A stretch of DNA of 49,428 bases from Nitrospirota bacterium. GTDB lineage: Bacteria > Nitrospirota > Nitrospiria > Nitrospirales > NS-4. Within the stretch, counting starts at the first letter, position 1. Each line of letters begins with the position of its first letter. The DNA is taken from the NCBI GenBank assembly GCA_004298335.1, contig SCTG01000197.1, positions 1-49,428 on the forward strand. The letters are read 5' to 3'. The position numbers and the translations under genes were made by a program. Below the pieces are notes generated by a model. That model saw nothing but the letters and a program-made list of their open reading frames with translations. It was not told where the DNA came from and ran no database searches. Shown here in pieces: positions 1 through 5,973 of this stretch.

Positions 1-100
1 GTCTGCCGGCGGTTGATGGAACGTCGCCCCGGCTCACTCCTCGCTCCCTTCGACGCACGCGCCATCGTGAAGATACGTACCGCAGATTGGACACTCGGCC
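1..100. repeat. Terminal direct repeat, copy 1 (circular overlap)
   Basis: The first 100 bases are identical to bases 49329-49428. Coding runs through the junction: the gene ending at 34 (equivalent to 49362) overlaps by GTGA the start of the gene at 49126-49365. This is what a closed circular contig with an assembly overlap looks like; a true 100-bp terminal repeat in virions is possible but not needed. Confidence 0.95.
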
Positions 101-270
101 TCGCACCCGTTGAGCAGGTCTTTCGCCGTCTGCTGTACCCATTCCGCAAAGTCCGCATATCCCCCGCGGTCCGCAAAGCGTTGGTCGGCGAATGCGCAGA
201 TCGCACGTTCGTAGCGCGCGGCCCGTTGTTCGTGAGTCTCCACGACGTCCGTCACCACAATAGGCATCAA
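34..270 (-). CDS. Small acidic protein with CxxC pair (78 aa)
   Basis: Unrecognised early-operon protein. The C-terminal third has Cys-Glu-Ala-Glu-Cys-Pro-Ile-Cys followed by Thr-Tyr-Leu-His-Asp-Gly-Ala-Cys, a likely single zinc knuckle; the N-terminal half is a charged helix. The start overlaps the stop of the upstream 201-aa gene by ATGA (267-270), and its stop overlaps the GTG start of the next gene across the circular join, so it is translationally coupled on both sides. The last 21 codons plus stop are repeated at 49362-49428 because of the terminal overlap. Function unknown; a small DNA- or protein-binding accessory is a guess. Confidence 0.8.
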   Translation of the reverse strand: MMPIVVTDVVETHEQRAARYERAICAFADQRFADRGGYADFAEWVQQTAKDLLNGCEAECPICGTYLHDGACVEGSEE

Positions 271-872
271 CGGTCCCTCCTCATGAGCCCGGCCTCGATC
301 TTGTCGTAGAGTTGCCGGACCGCGAACGCGGTCCGATACGTGACAACGTCGCGGCGAACCTGCAGCGCTGGATACTTAGCCGTGCTGCCGAGCCACTTCG
401 CAAGCTGCGTCCGCGTGTAGCCGCGCCCGAGCAGCTCTTTGAGCAGCTTCCACGTGGGGCCTGCATCTATCAAAGACTTGTCGCCACGCACGACCGTGGC
501 GGCGTTTACCGCGAGGATGGCGCGCGCGGTGTTCGCGCGGATCCGGAGACGCTTGCCAGTGCGGATCTCAAGAGCGATCGTGTGACCGATGCCTGCCTCT
601 TCAGCCACAATCTTGTATCCGACACCCTGGTTGCCGAGCTTGATGATGTGAGCGCGTGATTTCGCCGCATCGACGATGGCGCGGCAGTCGCCGTTCTGAC
701 GCCTGGCGCGATCGCGCTCGCACGAGTAGCGCGAGTTTGCGGCCCGGCACTGCATGCAACGGCACCCGCTGATGTAGCGCCCACGTGTCCCGTGTGGCGC
801 GCTGGACTGACTGGCCCTTATGGCCGCGATGCGAGCTTCGGTGCGCGGGATCACGACCTCCGTGCCTCCCAC
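267..872 (-). CDS. Zinc-knuckle / helix-turn-helix DNA-binding protein (201 aa)
   Basis: The N-terminal part (about residues 25-60) carries a His-Gly-Thr-Arg..Gly-Cys-Arg-Cys-x2-Cys-Arg..Tyr motif, which recurs in a family of phage DNA-binding proteins best known from actinobacteriophages. Two repeated helix-turn-helix units follow ('VDAA..R.HI..L...GVGYKIVAEEAGI' and 'IDAGPTWKLLKELLGRGYTRTQLAKWLG'), each preceded by an Ile/Val-Asp-Ala. It is probably a sequence-specific DNA-binding regulator. It sits mid early operon, overlapping the upstream gene by 22 bp and the downstream gene by ATGA. Family assignment is from recalled motif resemblance; the target is unknown. Confidence 0.75.
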   Translation of the reverse strand: MGGTEVVIPRTEARIAAIRASQSSAPHGTRGRYISGCRCMQCRAANSRYSCERDRARRQNGDCRAIVDAAKSRAHIIKLGNQGVGYKIVAEEAGIGHTIALEIRTGKRLRIRANTARAILAVNAATVVRGDKSLIDAGPTWKLLKELLGRGYTRTQLAKWLGSTAKYPALQVRRDVVTYRTAFAVRQLYDKIEAGLMRRDR

Positions 873-1111
873 GCCGGCAACTCATGCCGTCTCTTCCGAT
901 CGCCTTCGAGTGCTCGTTCTCGCACGATCTCTGCGCACGGCGTACACAGGTCGCGTTCCGCCCAGTCGAGCGGCGCGAGCCATGCGATCTGCGACCGGTC
1001 GCAACAACGGCACTTGTACCGGTCCTGATTAATGAAGTGGGCGATGACGGTCGCGGCGAGCGCCATCAATAGGAACGTCGCGGCGATGAGGACATTCTGC
1101 GCTGTGTCCAT
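851..1111 (-). CDS. Membrane-anchored zinc-ribbon protein (86 aa)
   Basis: One N-terminal transmembrane helix (about residues 7-26, LIAATFLLMALAATVIAHF) is followed by a Cys-x-Cys-Cys ... Cys-x2-Cys pair (residues about 34-60) that could bind one zinc, then a basic tail. Probably an inner-membrane protein with a cytoplasmic zinc domain. Lies in the early leftward operon, 11 bp after the preceding 58-aa zinc-ribbon gene. No family recognised. Confidence 0.7.
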   Translation of the reverse strand: MDTAQNVLIAATFLLMALAATVIAHFINQDRYKCRCCDRSQIAWLAPLDWAERDLCTPCAEIVRERALEGDRKRRHELPAWEARRS

Positions 1112-1122
1112 GGTTCTTGCTT

Positions 1123-1299
1123 TTACTCCCCTGCTGCTTGCGCCATTGCTGTTGGTGCAGCGGCTTCAGATGGTTCATAGTTGGCTTGCCACTCGACGGT
1201 GAATCGGCGCTTGCACTGCGGACAAGTGCCGACTGGCGAATGTTGCACGATTCGTGCGCCACAGACGCATTCGATTTCGAATTCAGACTGCAGACGCAT
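1123..1299 (-). CDS. Small zinc-ribbon protein (58 aa)
   Basis: A short gene starting with ATG at 1299: MRLQSEFEIECVCGARIV, then a second Cys-Pro-x-Cys-Lys knuckle. The Cys-x-Cys-Gly ... Cys-x2-Cys spacing is that of a classic zinc ribbon, followed by an Ala-rich tail. It fills the space between the 42-aa basic peptide and the 86-aa membrane protein in the same direction, and its codon use matches its neighbours. Such ribbons often act as nucleic-acid or protein adaptors; no specific role can be assigned. Confidence 0.75.
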   Translation of the reverse strand: MRLQSEFEIECVCGARIVQHSPVGTCPQCKRRFTVEWQANYEPSEAAAPTAMAQAAGE

Positions 1300-1368
1300 G
1301 GCTGGTGAGTTGAGGCAAATCGCGGGGAGAGAAGCGGAGTGTTCGACGGTCCGATTACCTCGCGGATT

Positions 1369-1497
1369 CTATTTCTTCTTCTTCGTCGATCCTCCCTTGC
1401 TCGACGATGCTGTGGTCTTGCCGGACGCTGCTGTCGAGGTTCCTTTACTCGACGCTGCTTGCGTCTTTGCAACTGGTTTCCTAGCCGGGGCTGCCAT
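1369..1497 (-). CDS. Histone H1-like Lys/Ala/Ser/Thr-rich peptide (42 aa)
   Basis: Begins ATG at 1497 with a strong Shine-Dalgarno (AAGGAG, 8 nt upstream). The peptide is almost entirely Ala, Lys, Ser, Thr, Gly and Pro (MAAPARKPVAKTQAASSKG... ending KKKK), the composition of bacterial histone H1-like tails. It would be a disordered DNA- or RNA-coating protein. It lies in the early operon just downstream of the replication gene. Too short for usual gene callers; the good ribosome site is the main evidence. Confidence 0.65.
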   Translation of the reverse strand: MAAPARKPVAKTQAASSKGTSTAASGKTTASSSKGGSTKKKK

Positions 1498-1509
1498 CAA
1501 ACATTCTCC

Positions 1510-1605
1510 TTAGCCCTTGTTTGTTGGGCTACAATTGGATTGTTCGACGGTTCGATTTACTTCGGTAGGCGCGCTGGGTACTGCAGGTCCAGCGCGCCTT
1601 GTCAT
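1510..1605 (-). CDS. Candidate 31-aa peptide
   Basis: ATG at 1605 preceded by GGAAAGGAG about 11 nt upstream; an in-frame GTG four codons earlier overlaps that site. It ends TAA immediately before the ribosome site of the H1-like gene. The peptide starts MTRRAGPAVPSAPTEVN and resembles nothing known to me. A perfect 10-bp inverted repeat (1568-1598) lies inside it, so this stretch may instead be a regulatory leader. Confidence 0.35.
   Translation of the reverse strand: MTRRAGPAVPSAPTEVNRTVEQSNCSPTNKG
1568..1598 (-). promoter_or_regulatory. Perfect GC-rich hairpin after the replication gene
   Basis: GGCGCGCTGG, an 11-nt loop, then CCAGCGCGCC: a perfect 10-bp stem about 100 bp downstream of the replication gene stop and before the run of small genes. 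There is no U-tract on the leftward transcript, so it looks like a processing or attenuation structure rather than a standard terminator. It overlaps the candidate 31-aa reading frame. Confidence 0.55.
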
Positions 1606-1699
1606 TTCTGTCGTCACTCCTTTCCTGTCTGAGGTTCTGAAGTTTGGTTTGGAAGGTTGAGGGCCGCCGCGCGCGGTGACGGCCCCTTGTCACACACAA

Positions 1700-3043
1700 T
1701 CAGGTGCCGAAGACCAGGCGCGGAAGCCCGCACGCCTTGAGGATCAGCGCGGCACGCAGCCGCTCCAACTCCTGGCGGTACGCTTCAGGGCGCATTTTCG
1801 TTTTGCGGGGCTCGATAGCGCCCACCGCTTCGGCCTCAATGAGCCTTTGCCTGTGCTCGCTCAATCGCGTGGCTGCCGCCAAGCCGGCGGCAACGATCTC
1901 CGCGTCCTGCAGCTCGTGTTCGAGCTCGATCTGGCTCGGCTCGTACGTTGCAGCGTTGACGTTGATGCGCGCCAGGACCTCGGCTATTGGAGGCGCAAGC
2001 GATTCGTACACCGGGATCAGTGCACAGACGTGCGTCCGCACCTGCTCGGCGAAAGAGGGACCAGTTGCGGGCTCTGGAGACCTGGCGCTGTGGCGGCGCA
2101 TCGCCGCGTGGGTGTTGATCACGTCGACGACTAGGTTGGGCAGCAGCCCATAGCGAAAGATGCCACGTCTGAGGTCAATGCGCGCAAAGAGGTCGCTGAG
2201 TGGCACTCCCGCCGAACGTAGATCGGTAATCGCCTTACGTAAGAGGGTGGGCGGGGGCGCTTCAACGAGCTTCTTTGCGAAGTTGTTAACTAGATAACAC
2301 TCAAGCTCCGCGACGGCCTGATCATCACACTCTACAGTGACGATCGTTCCCTTTTTATTCGCCTTTTCAGGCTCTTGAGCCTCCGCGACGGCCTGATCAT
2401 CACACTCTACTGTGACGATCGTTCCCTTTTTGTTCGCCTTTCCCCGGGTGGGTTCCGAAGATCCAGTGACCGCGGCGATGACCTTCGCGGCGCATTCCTT
2501 ACAGAAGGACACCGATGAGAGCGGGATCGAATGCTTCCCCATCCGGATGACCGGGACGGGTTCTTTCACCTGGTCGTCTTCGGCCTCGGGCGGGAGTTCC
2601 TCTTCGTCGGGCGCCTGCTCGTCTTCGGCCTCGGGCGGGAGTTCTTTAAGGTTGTCCCAGCGCTCGACGGCCACGCGATATCGCTTGCCGCGACCCTGCT
2701 TCTCGCTGTCGATCGCGCCGGCGCGCTCAAGCCGGTCCAGTGCCAGAGCTACGCTGTTGCGATGGGCGCCAGTGAGCCTCGCAAGCCGATCGAGGCTGTG
2801 ATCAGTGAGCCACTCGGGACGGCCCTCGCGGATGTCGCCATAGGTCAGTCTTGAGATGAGACCGAGCAGATGATTTTCGAGGCCAGTGAGCCGCCGGAAC
2901 GCTTTCTCGAAATACGAGTTCGGCAACGGCAGCCAGGGTATGAAACTTTCGGAGTCTGGGTCGCACCACGATGGCAGTGGTGCGTTTTTGACGGCGCGCC
3001 CTGCGGGGCGCCTTGATGGCAACGCGACGGCGGCGGCTGCCAT
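1700..3043 (-). CDS. Replication-initiator-like winged-helix protein (447 aa)
   Basis: Probable phage replication protein (lambda O / DnaD-like role). Residues about 40-125 form a winged-helix domain (YFEKAFRRLTGLENHLLGLI ... HRNSVALALDRLERAGAI...RGKRYRV). A long acidic linker follows (about 135-250) built from two internal tandem duplications, with a Cys-x2-Cys in 'FCKECAAKVI', then a helical C-terminal domain (about 250-447). It is the only candidate initiator in the window and sits between attP and the small early genes. The N-terminal 31 codons are duplicated, followed by a stop, upstream at 3458-3553. Specific family membership is inferred from architecture and position. Confidence 0.6.
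   Translation of the reverse strand: MAAAAVALPSRRPAGRAVKNAPLPSWCDPDSESFIPWLPLPNSYFEKAFRRLTGLENHLLGLISRLTYGDIREGRPEWLTDHSLDRLARLTGAHRNSVALALDRLERAGAIDSEKQGRGKRYRVAVERWDNLKELPPEAEDEQAPDEEELPPEAEDDQVKEPVPVIRMGKHSIPLSSVSFCKECAAKVIAAVTGSSEPTRGKANKKGTIVTVECDDQAVAEAQEPEKANKKGTIVTVECDDQAVAELECYLVNNFAKKLVEAPPPTLLRKAITDLRSAGVPLSDLFARIDLRRGIFRYGLLPNLVVDVINTHAAMRRHSARSPEPATGPSFAEQVRTHVCALIPVYESLAPPIAEVLARINVNAATYEPSQIELEHELQDAEIVAAGLAAATRLSEHRQRLIEAEAVGAIEPRKTKMRPEAYRQELERLRAALILKACGLPRLVFGT
2306..2441. repeat. 75-bp-period tandem duplication in the replication gene
   Basis: Two copies (2306-2366 and 2381-2441) of a 61-bp element starting CTCCGCGACGGCCTGATCAT, with two mismatches, encode KANKKGTIVTVECDDQAVAE twice. 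Each copy contains a TGATCA palindrome and a T-rich run. In-frame repeats inside an initiator gene resemble origin iterons of lambda-like phages. Confidence 0.9.
2574..2644. repeat. 45-bp-period tandem duplication in the acidic linker
   Basis: A 26-bp element (TCGTCTTCGGCCTCGGGCGG...) occurs at 2574-2599 and 2619-2644, encoding ELPPEAEDxQ twice. It lies 130 bp from the 75-bp repeat in the same gene; both preserve frame. Confidence 0.9.
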
Positions 3044-3124
3044 TTACTACCACATCCTCTGCGGCGGAGGAAATGACTTGCTACTGCGATGACGGTTCGA
3101 CATCGAAGCTCCAAGAAAACCGCT
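2951..3124. repeat. Long direct repeat B', overlapping the replication gene start
   Basis: About 174 bp, highly similar (roughly 9 of 10 bases) to 3461-3632. It covers the first 31 codons of the replication gene and its upstream leader. The copies differ by scattered substitutions and one-base indels, so the duplication is not recent. Confidence 0.9.
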
Positions 3125-3138
3125 CCGGGCAAAACCAG

Positions 3139-3160
3139 GGTTCAAAACGGGGTTCAAAAC
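3139..3160 (+). repeat. Putative integrase arm-type sites, left pair
   Basis: GGTTCAAAAC occurs at 3139-3148 and again at 3151-3160 in the same orientation. Related decamers lie on the other side of the attachment core at 3325-3344, the layout expected of arm-type binding sites of a tyrosine integrase. Inference from position and repetition. Confidence 0.5.
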
Positions 3161-3240
3161 CCGCCGAACATACCCAAATCCCAGGAATTCGCGGCGTTCA
3201 GTTAGGGGCTATAGTGCTGAATCTATTACAAACTACCTCA

Positions 3241-3285
3241 CTTCTAAGCAGAGGGTCGCAGGTTCGAGTCCTGCCGGGACTACCA
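3241..3285 (+). other. attP: attP core: 3' half of tRNA-Arg(UCU)
   Basis: Forty-five bases match the 3' half of a tRNA gene: anticodon loop CTTCTAA (anticodon TCT), 3' anticodon stem GCAGA, 5-nt variable loop, T arm GCAGG-TTCGAGT-CCTGC, acceptor strand CGGGACT, discriminator A and encoded CCA. The sequence 5' of the anticodon loop cannot form the remaining arms, so this is not a functional tRNA. It lies 350 bp from the integrase stop. Phages integrating into tRNA genes carry just such a 3' segment, which restores the host gene on integration. Integration into a host tRNA-Arg(UCU) is predicted. Confidence 0.88.
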
Positions 3286-3324
3286 TTATTTTCAACACTT
3301 TCGCTCAGTCCTCATTCCACGCGG

Positions 3325-3344
3325 GGTTCATAAAGGTTCAGAAC
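3325..3344 (+). repeat. Putative integrase arm-type sites, right pair
   Basis: GGTTCATAAA (3325-3334) and GGTTCAGAAC (3335-3344), same orientation as the left pair at 3139-3160 and one helical turn apart. They complete a symmetric arm-core-arm arrangement around the tRNA-derived core. Confidence 0.45.
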
Positions 3345-3352
3345 ACCCGCAA

Positions 3353-3460
3353 TCACCTCAAGAAGGTACCTCTTTGCAACACCTTCTACTGCAGACCGCA
3401 CCGTCTCCGGGACGGGTTGCACATACACGTCAAACGTCCGGCGTAAAGTCCGGAGATCTA
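3353..3460 (-). pseudogene. Remnant of integrase C-terminus
   Basis: Matches the last part of the intact integrase (3633-3818), but an internal segment of about 80 bp is deleted, joining 'LDLRTLRRT' directly to 'DVYVQPVPETVRS', and there is a one-base insertion at the 3' end. The catalytic tyrosine context DVYVQP survives, but the essential second histidine block is lost and there is no upstream domain. It sits between attP and the truncated replication-gene copy, so it is the relic of an older integrase next to its attachment site. Confidence 0.85.
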
Positions 3461-3553
3461 GGAGTCTGGGTCGCACCACGATGGCAGTGGTGCGTTTTTG
3501 ACGGCGCGCTCGGCGGGGCGCCTTGACGGCAGCGCGACTGCGGCGGCTGCCAT
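3458..3553 (-). pseudogene. Truncated copy of the replication gene N-terminus (31 codons)
   Basis: ATG at 3553 opens MAAAAVALPSRRPAERAV..., matching the first 31 residues of the replication protein with one substitution (Gly to Glu), then stops at TAG where the integrase remnant begins. It lies inside repeat B. Probably not functional; its start context is the same as that of the full gene. Confidence 0.8.
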
Positions 3554-3632
3554 TATTACTACATCCTCTGCGGCGGAGGAAATGACTTGCTACTGCGATG
3601 ACGGTTCGACATCGCAGCTCCAAGAAACCGCT
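3461..3632. repeat. Long direct repeat B, between integrase and integrase remnant
   Basis: Second copy of the 174-bp element at 2951-3124. It directly abuts the integrase stop codon on one side and the integrase remnant on the other, and lacks the roughly 230-bp attP segment that separates the corresponding parts in the other copy. Confidence 0.9.
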
Positions 3633-4754
3633 TCACCTCAAGAAGTACCTCTTTGCAACACCTTCTACTACAGACCGCACCGTCTCCGGGACGGGTTGCA
3701 CATACACGTCATTCGTCGTAGCAGACGACGCGTGACGAAGCTGCGCTTGAACGCTCTTCATTCCGGCGCCCTGATCGTGGGCTAACGTCGCCCAGGTCCG
3801 GCGTAAAGTCCGGAGATCCATTTGCACGCCTGCCTTGGCGGCCGCCGGACGGAAGACCCGCTTGCGCCAGTTGCGCAAATTGTAAGGGCGGCCAGACAGA
3901 TTCGGGAACATCCAATCGGTCGTCGGACACCGTTTCTTCCAACGCGAAATCTCGATCGAGAGCTTCTGTGGAATGGCGACCCAGTTTTCCGATTCGTCCG
4001 TCTTCGTCTCCTTCAGCTCGGTTTCCACGTACGCCTGGCAGATGTACAGCTCGCCCTCGCGGAAGTGTTCCCATCGAAGCGCCAGCATCTCGCATGGGCG
4101 CATTCCAGTCAGCACCAGGACGTCGAACATGACGACGTCGCGCTCCTGCGCATTCTCTTTCAGCGACCGGCGCACGGCCTGGAGTTGCTCGATCGCGGCC
4201 ACTGGCCGGGATGGCTTGCGCAACTTCGGCAACCCAACGCGACGCATCGGGTTCTTGCGCAGGAAGTCCTCTTCGACCGCTTCGCCGAGGGCGGCTTTCA
4301 AGTAGGTCCGGCAACGCTTGACGAGGCTCTCGCTGTACTTCTCGGCCAGGCCCTTGAGCCAGTCACTGACTGCAATACCGTCGATGTCTGCGAGTGCAAT
4401 CGTGCCCCACCGGGGCTCGATGTGCTTCGTGAATAGCCACTCCATGTGGCCCTTCGTCTTGTTGCTCCAGTCACACAACGGCTCAAACCTATGGACCCAG
4501 AACCAGGCGAACGTAGCGCGCGAGTCGCCGTTGATCGCTGGCGCGCCGACACTGCCGCACTCGCGCGCGATGATCTTGCGCAGCTCGGCGGTCGCTTCGC
4601 CCTTCGTCATGCGGCCCAACGTTTTCGACCGATGCCGGCGCACGTCTCCCGACGCGCCACGGTCCTCGACCCGCTCGTATACGTACCAGTGGGCCTTCCA
4701 GCGGCCGCCGCGGAGCTGCTCCACCCATCCGTCTTGTCCACGTGGCCGGCTCAT
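3633..4754 (-). CDS. int: Tyrosine integrase (373 aa)
   Basis: Phage integrase catalysing attP/attB recombination, presumably at tRNA-Arg(UCU). An N-terminal arm-binding-like domain (about 10-70) and a SAM-like core-binding domain (about 80-165) precede the catalytic domain. Visible catalytic residues: Arg219 (TGMRPCEMLALRW), Lys near 251, Arg318 (LRTLRRTWATL), His341 (LRHAS) and nucleophile Tyr351 (DVYVQP). The first histidine of the usual His-x-x-Arg box is Arg315 here, an uncommon but tolerated change. The start overlaps the excisionase stop by ATGA. A degraded second copy of its 3' end lies at 3353-3460. Confidence 0.95.
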   Translation of the reverse strand: MSRPRGQDGWVEQLRGGRWKAHWYVYERVEDRGASGDVRRHRSKTLGRMTKGEATAELRKIIARECGSVGAPAINGDSRATFAWFWVHRFEPLCDWSNKTKGHMEWLFTKHIEPRWGTIALADIDGIAVSDWLKGLAEKYSESLVKRCRTYLKAALGEAVEEDFLRKNPMRRVGLPKLRKPSRPVAAIEQLQAVRRSLKENAQERDVVMFDVLVLTGMRPCEMLALRWEHFREGELYICQAYVETELKETKTDESENWVAIPQKLSIEISRWKKRCPTTDWMFPNLSGRPYNLRNWRKRVFRPAAAKAGVQMDLRTLRRTWATLAHDQGAGMKSVQAQLRHASSATTNDVYVQPVPETVRSVVEGVAKRYFLR

Positions 4755-5014
4755 GCGCTCTTGACAGCCTGTTCCTCAATCTGAGAAAGGTAGCGCTCGA
4801 GCGATGAACGCCGGAACCGCTTTGCCGCGCCCAGGCGGACGCAGGGTATCTTTGGATCCTTGCGGGCGTTGTTGCCAGCATGATCGTAGATCCATCCCTG
4901 GGACACGCGCAGAAACTTCGCTGCCTCTCCTACGGTCATGAGGTCGCTGACTGGAGAGAGCGGCGCGATCGGCACGGGTGTTGTAGACTCTGCGCGGCGG
5001 TGAGACTTCATCAT
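4751..5014 (-). CDS. xis: Excisionase / HTH DNA-binding protein (87 aa)
   Basis: MerR-like helix-turn-helix of the excisionase (HTH_17) type: 'LMTVGEAAKFLRVSQGWIYDHA' followed by 'VRLGAAKRFRRSSLERYLSQ' at residues about 25-80. Such proteins bend attP/attR DNA and direct the integrase toward excision. It immediately precedes and overlaps the integrase (ATGA) and overlaps the upstream zinc protein stop in the same way, so the three are translationally coupled. Role inferred from family and position. Confidence 0.85.
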   Translation of the reverse strand: MMKSHRRAESTTPVPIAPLSPVSDLMTVGEAAKFLRVSQGWIYDHAGNNARKDPKIPCVRLGAAKRFRRSSLERYLSQIEEQAVKSA

Positions 5015-5277
5015 CCGTGGATCCTCTCCAACTCCACGACGGACCCCGCGTAAGCCTGCTCGAAGCCATTGCCGATGCCAAGGTAGAGCCGGTTGCGGAG
5101 TCCTGCAGGCAGAAGCCCGTAGCAGTTCGTACAGAACGCCTTCTTGGGGCGCTTCTCGGCTCCGCAGAGGCAGCGATCGGAGATCAGTACCTGCTGCGCT
5201 TCGTGGCGGGTCACGACACCCGCTGCAACGCGACGCGACAGTGGACGCGCGCGGACGGCGCTTGCTCCTGCACTCAT
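5011..5277 (-). CDS. Small zinc-ribbon protein (88 aa)
   Basis: Contains Cys-Leu-Cys-Gly-x9-Cys-x2-Cys (residues about 37-52), a compact zinc ribbon like those found beside phage integrases and excisionases, with a basic N-terminus and a helical C-terminus. Overlaps the next gene (excisionase) by ATGA and the previous one by ATGA. Function unknown. Confidence 0.75.
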   Translation of the reverse strand: MSAGASAVRARPLSRRVAAGVVTRHEAQQVLISDRCLCGAEKRPKKAFCTNCYGLLPAGLRNRLYLGIGNGFEQAYAGSVVELERIHG

Positions 5278-5450
5278 TGGATCAGCCCTCCTTCTGTATC
5301 GCCAAAGTCCCCGACGACCTGGTCGTCGTCGTCGATCAGCGCATCCGCGATCGATTCGAGCACCGCGATCGAGTCAGGCCGCGGTGTGGACAAGGTAAGA
5401 AGGTCTGCCGCTGTCTCGACACCCCTGCCGACGCTCTTGGAATTGTTCAT
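5274..5450 (-). CDS. Small acidic hypothetical protein (58 aa)
   Basis: ATG at 5450 is preferred over an ATG 18 codons upstream because AAGGGAG lies just before it and no ribosome site precedes the longer start. The C-terminal half is strongly acidic (ALIDDDDQVVGDFGDTEGG). Unrecognised. Ends in an ATGA overlap with the zinc-ribbon gene, placing it in the excisionase-integrase operon. Confidence 0.65.
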   Translation of the reverse strand: MNNSKSVGRGVETAADLLTLSTPRPDSIAVLESIADALIDDDDQVVGDFGDTEGGLIQ

Positions 5451-5514
5451 ACGCTCCCTTCTTATAACCCTCATCTCATCCACCGGTTCCGCAGCCTTCT
5501 CCATCGCAGACCGT

Positions 5515-5586
5515 TCACGATTCCACCAAAATATCCCCGCGCCGGACGCGAATGCTCTTAAGGACTCGGACTGCAGGGACGGGCAT
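5515..5586 (-). CDS. Candidate micro-protein (23 aa)
   Basis: ATG at 5586 with GAGG 7 nt upstream encodes MPVPAVRVLKSIRVRRGDIL..., filling part of the 200-bp gap between the ribbon-helix-helix gene and the 58-aa gene. Nothing else is visible in that gap. Very short, so weakly supported. Confidence 0.2.
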   Translation of the reverse strand: MPVPAVRVLKSIRVRRGDILVES

Positions 5587-5649
5587 TGCCACGCCTCGGA
5601 GGTAACGTGGCCCGCCGGCGCGGGTTCCGTGTTGGAGGAATCGACAAGC

Positions 5650-5883
5650 TCACTTTGGGCGCCTCATGGACTCTTTGTAGACCTTCCACGCGCGCTCCAC
5701 TATTTCCGCGAATGGCAAGTAGGCGCCGTCCTCTTTGAGGATCCGCGCGCGCTCTTGAGCGAGCGCTTGATAAGTCGGCTTAGTGACCCGGACTTGCTTT
5801 TCAAACACTCCCACCTTGCGGGGGCGAGTTCCCTCACCCTTTTTGGCCTTAACCCTTCGGACAGTTTGTGGTATCGTTGACAT
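5650..5883 (-). CDS. Ribbon-helix-helix-like regulator, first early gene (77 aa)
   Basis: A basic N-terminus (KAKKGEGTRPRK) precedes a strand-helix-helix pattern (FEKQVRVTKPTYQALAQERARI ... YLPFAEIVERAWKVYKES) typical of the CopG/Arc ribbon-helix-helix fold. It is the first gene behind the strong leftward promoter at 5922-5950 and divergent to another ribbon-helix-helix gene at 5974. By position it is the Cro-equivalent (inference). Fold call is by eye. Confidence 0.6.
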   Translation of the reverse strand: MSTIPQTVRRVKAKKGEGTRPRKVGVFEKQVRVTKPTYQALAQERARILKEDGAYLPFAEIVERAWKVYKESMRRPK

Positions 5884-5921
5884 CGTGACGCCGTGACCGC
5901 TTACGCGGTACGCTACACATC

Positions 5922-5950
5922 ACTATAACACCGAAGCGTCACAACGTCAA
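5922..5950 (-). promoter_or_regulatory. Leftward early promoter (sigma70 consensus)
   Basis: On the minus strand TTGACG, a 17-bp spacer, then TATAGT, ending about 40 bp before the start codon at 5883. The flanks carry GTGACGC (5885-5891) and its inverse GCGTCAC (5936-5942), separated by 44 bp, candidate operator half-sites for the flanking ribbon-helix-helix proteins. The opposing strand has a weaker TTACGC / TATAAC pair (18-bp spacer) that could drive the rightward gene at 5974. Confidence 0.75.
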
Positions 5951-5973
5951 GGGGATAATTTAGGGCTTATGAG

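Noticed and set aside
3241..3285. A tRNA gene
   Set aside because: Only the 3' half is present; the 5' acceptor strand, D arm and 5' anticodon stem cannot be formed from upstream sequence. It is an attachment core.
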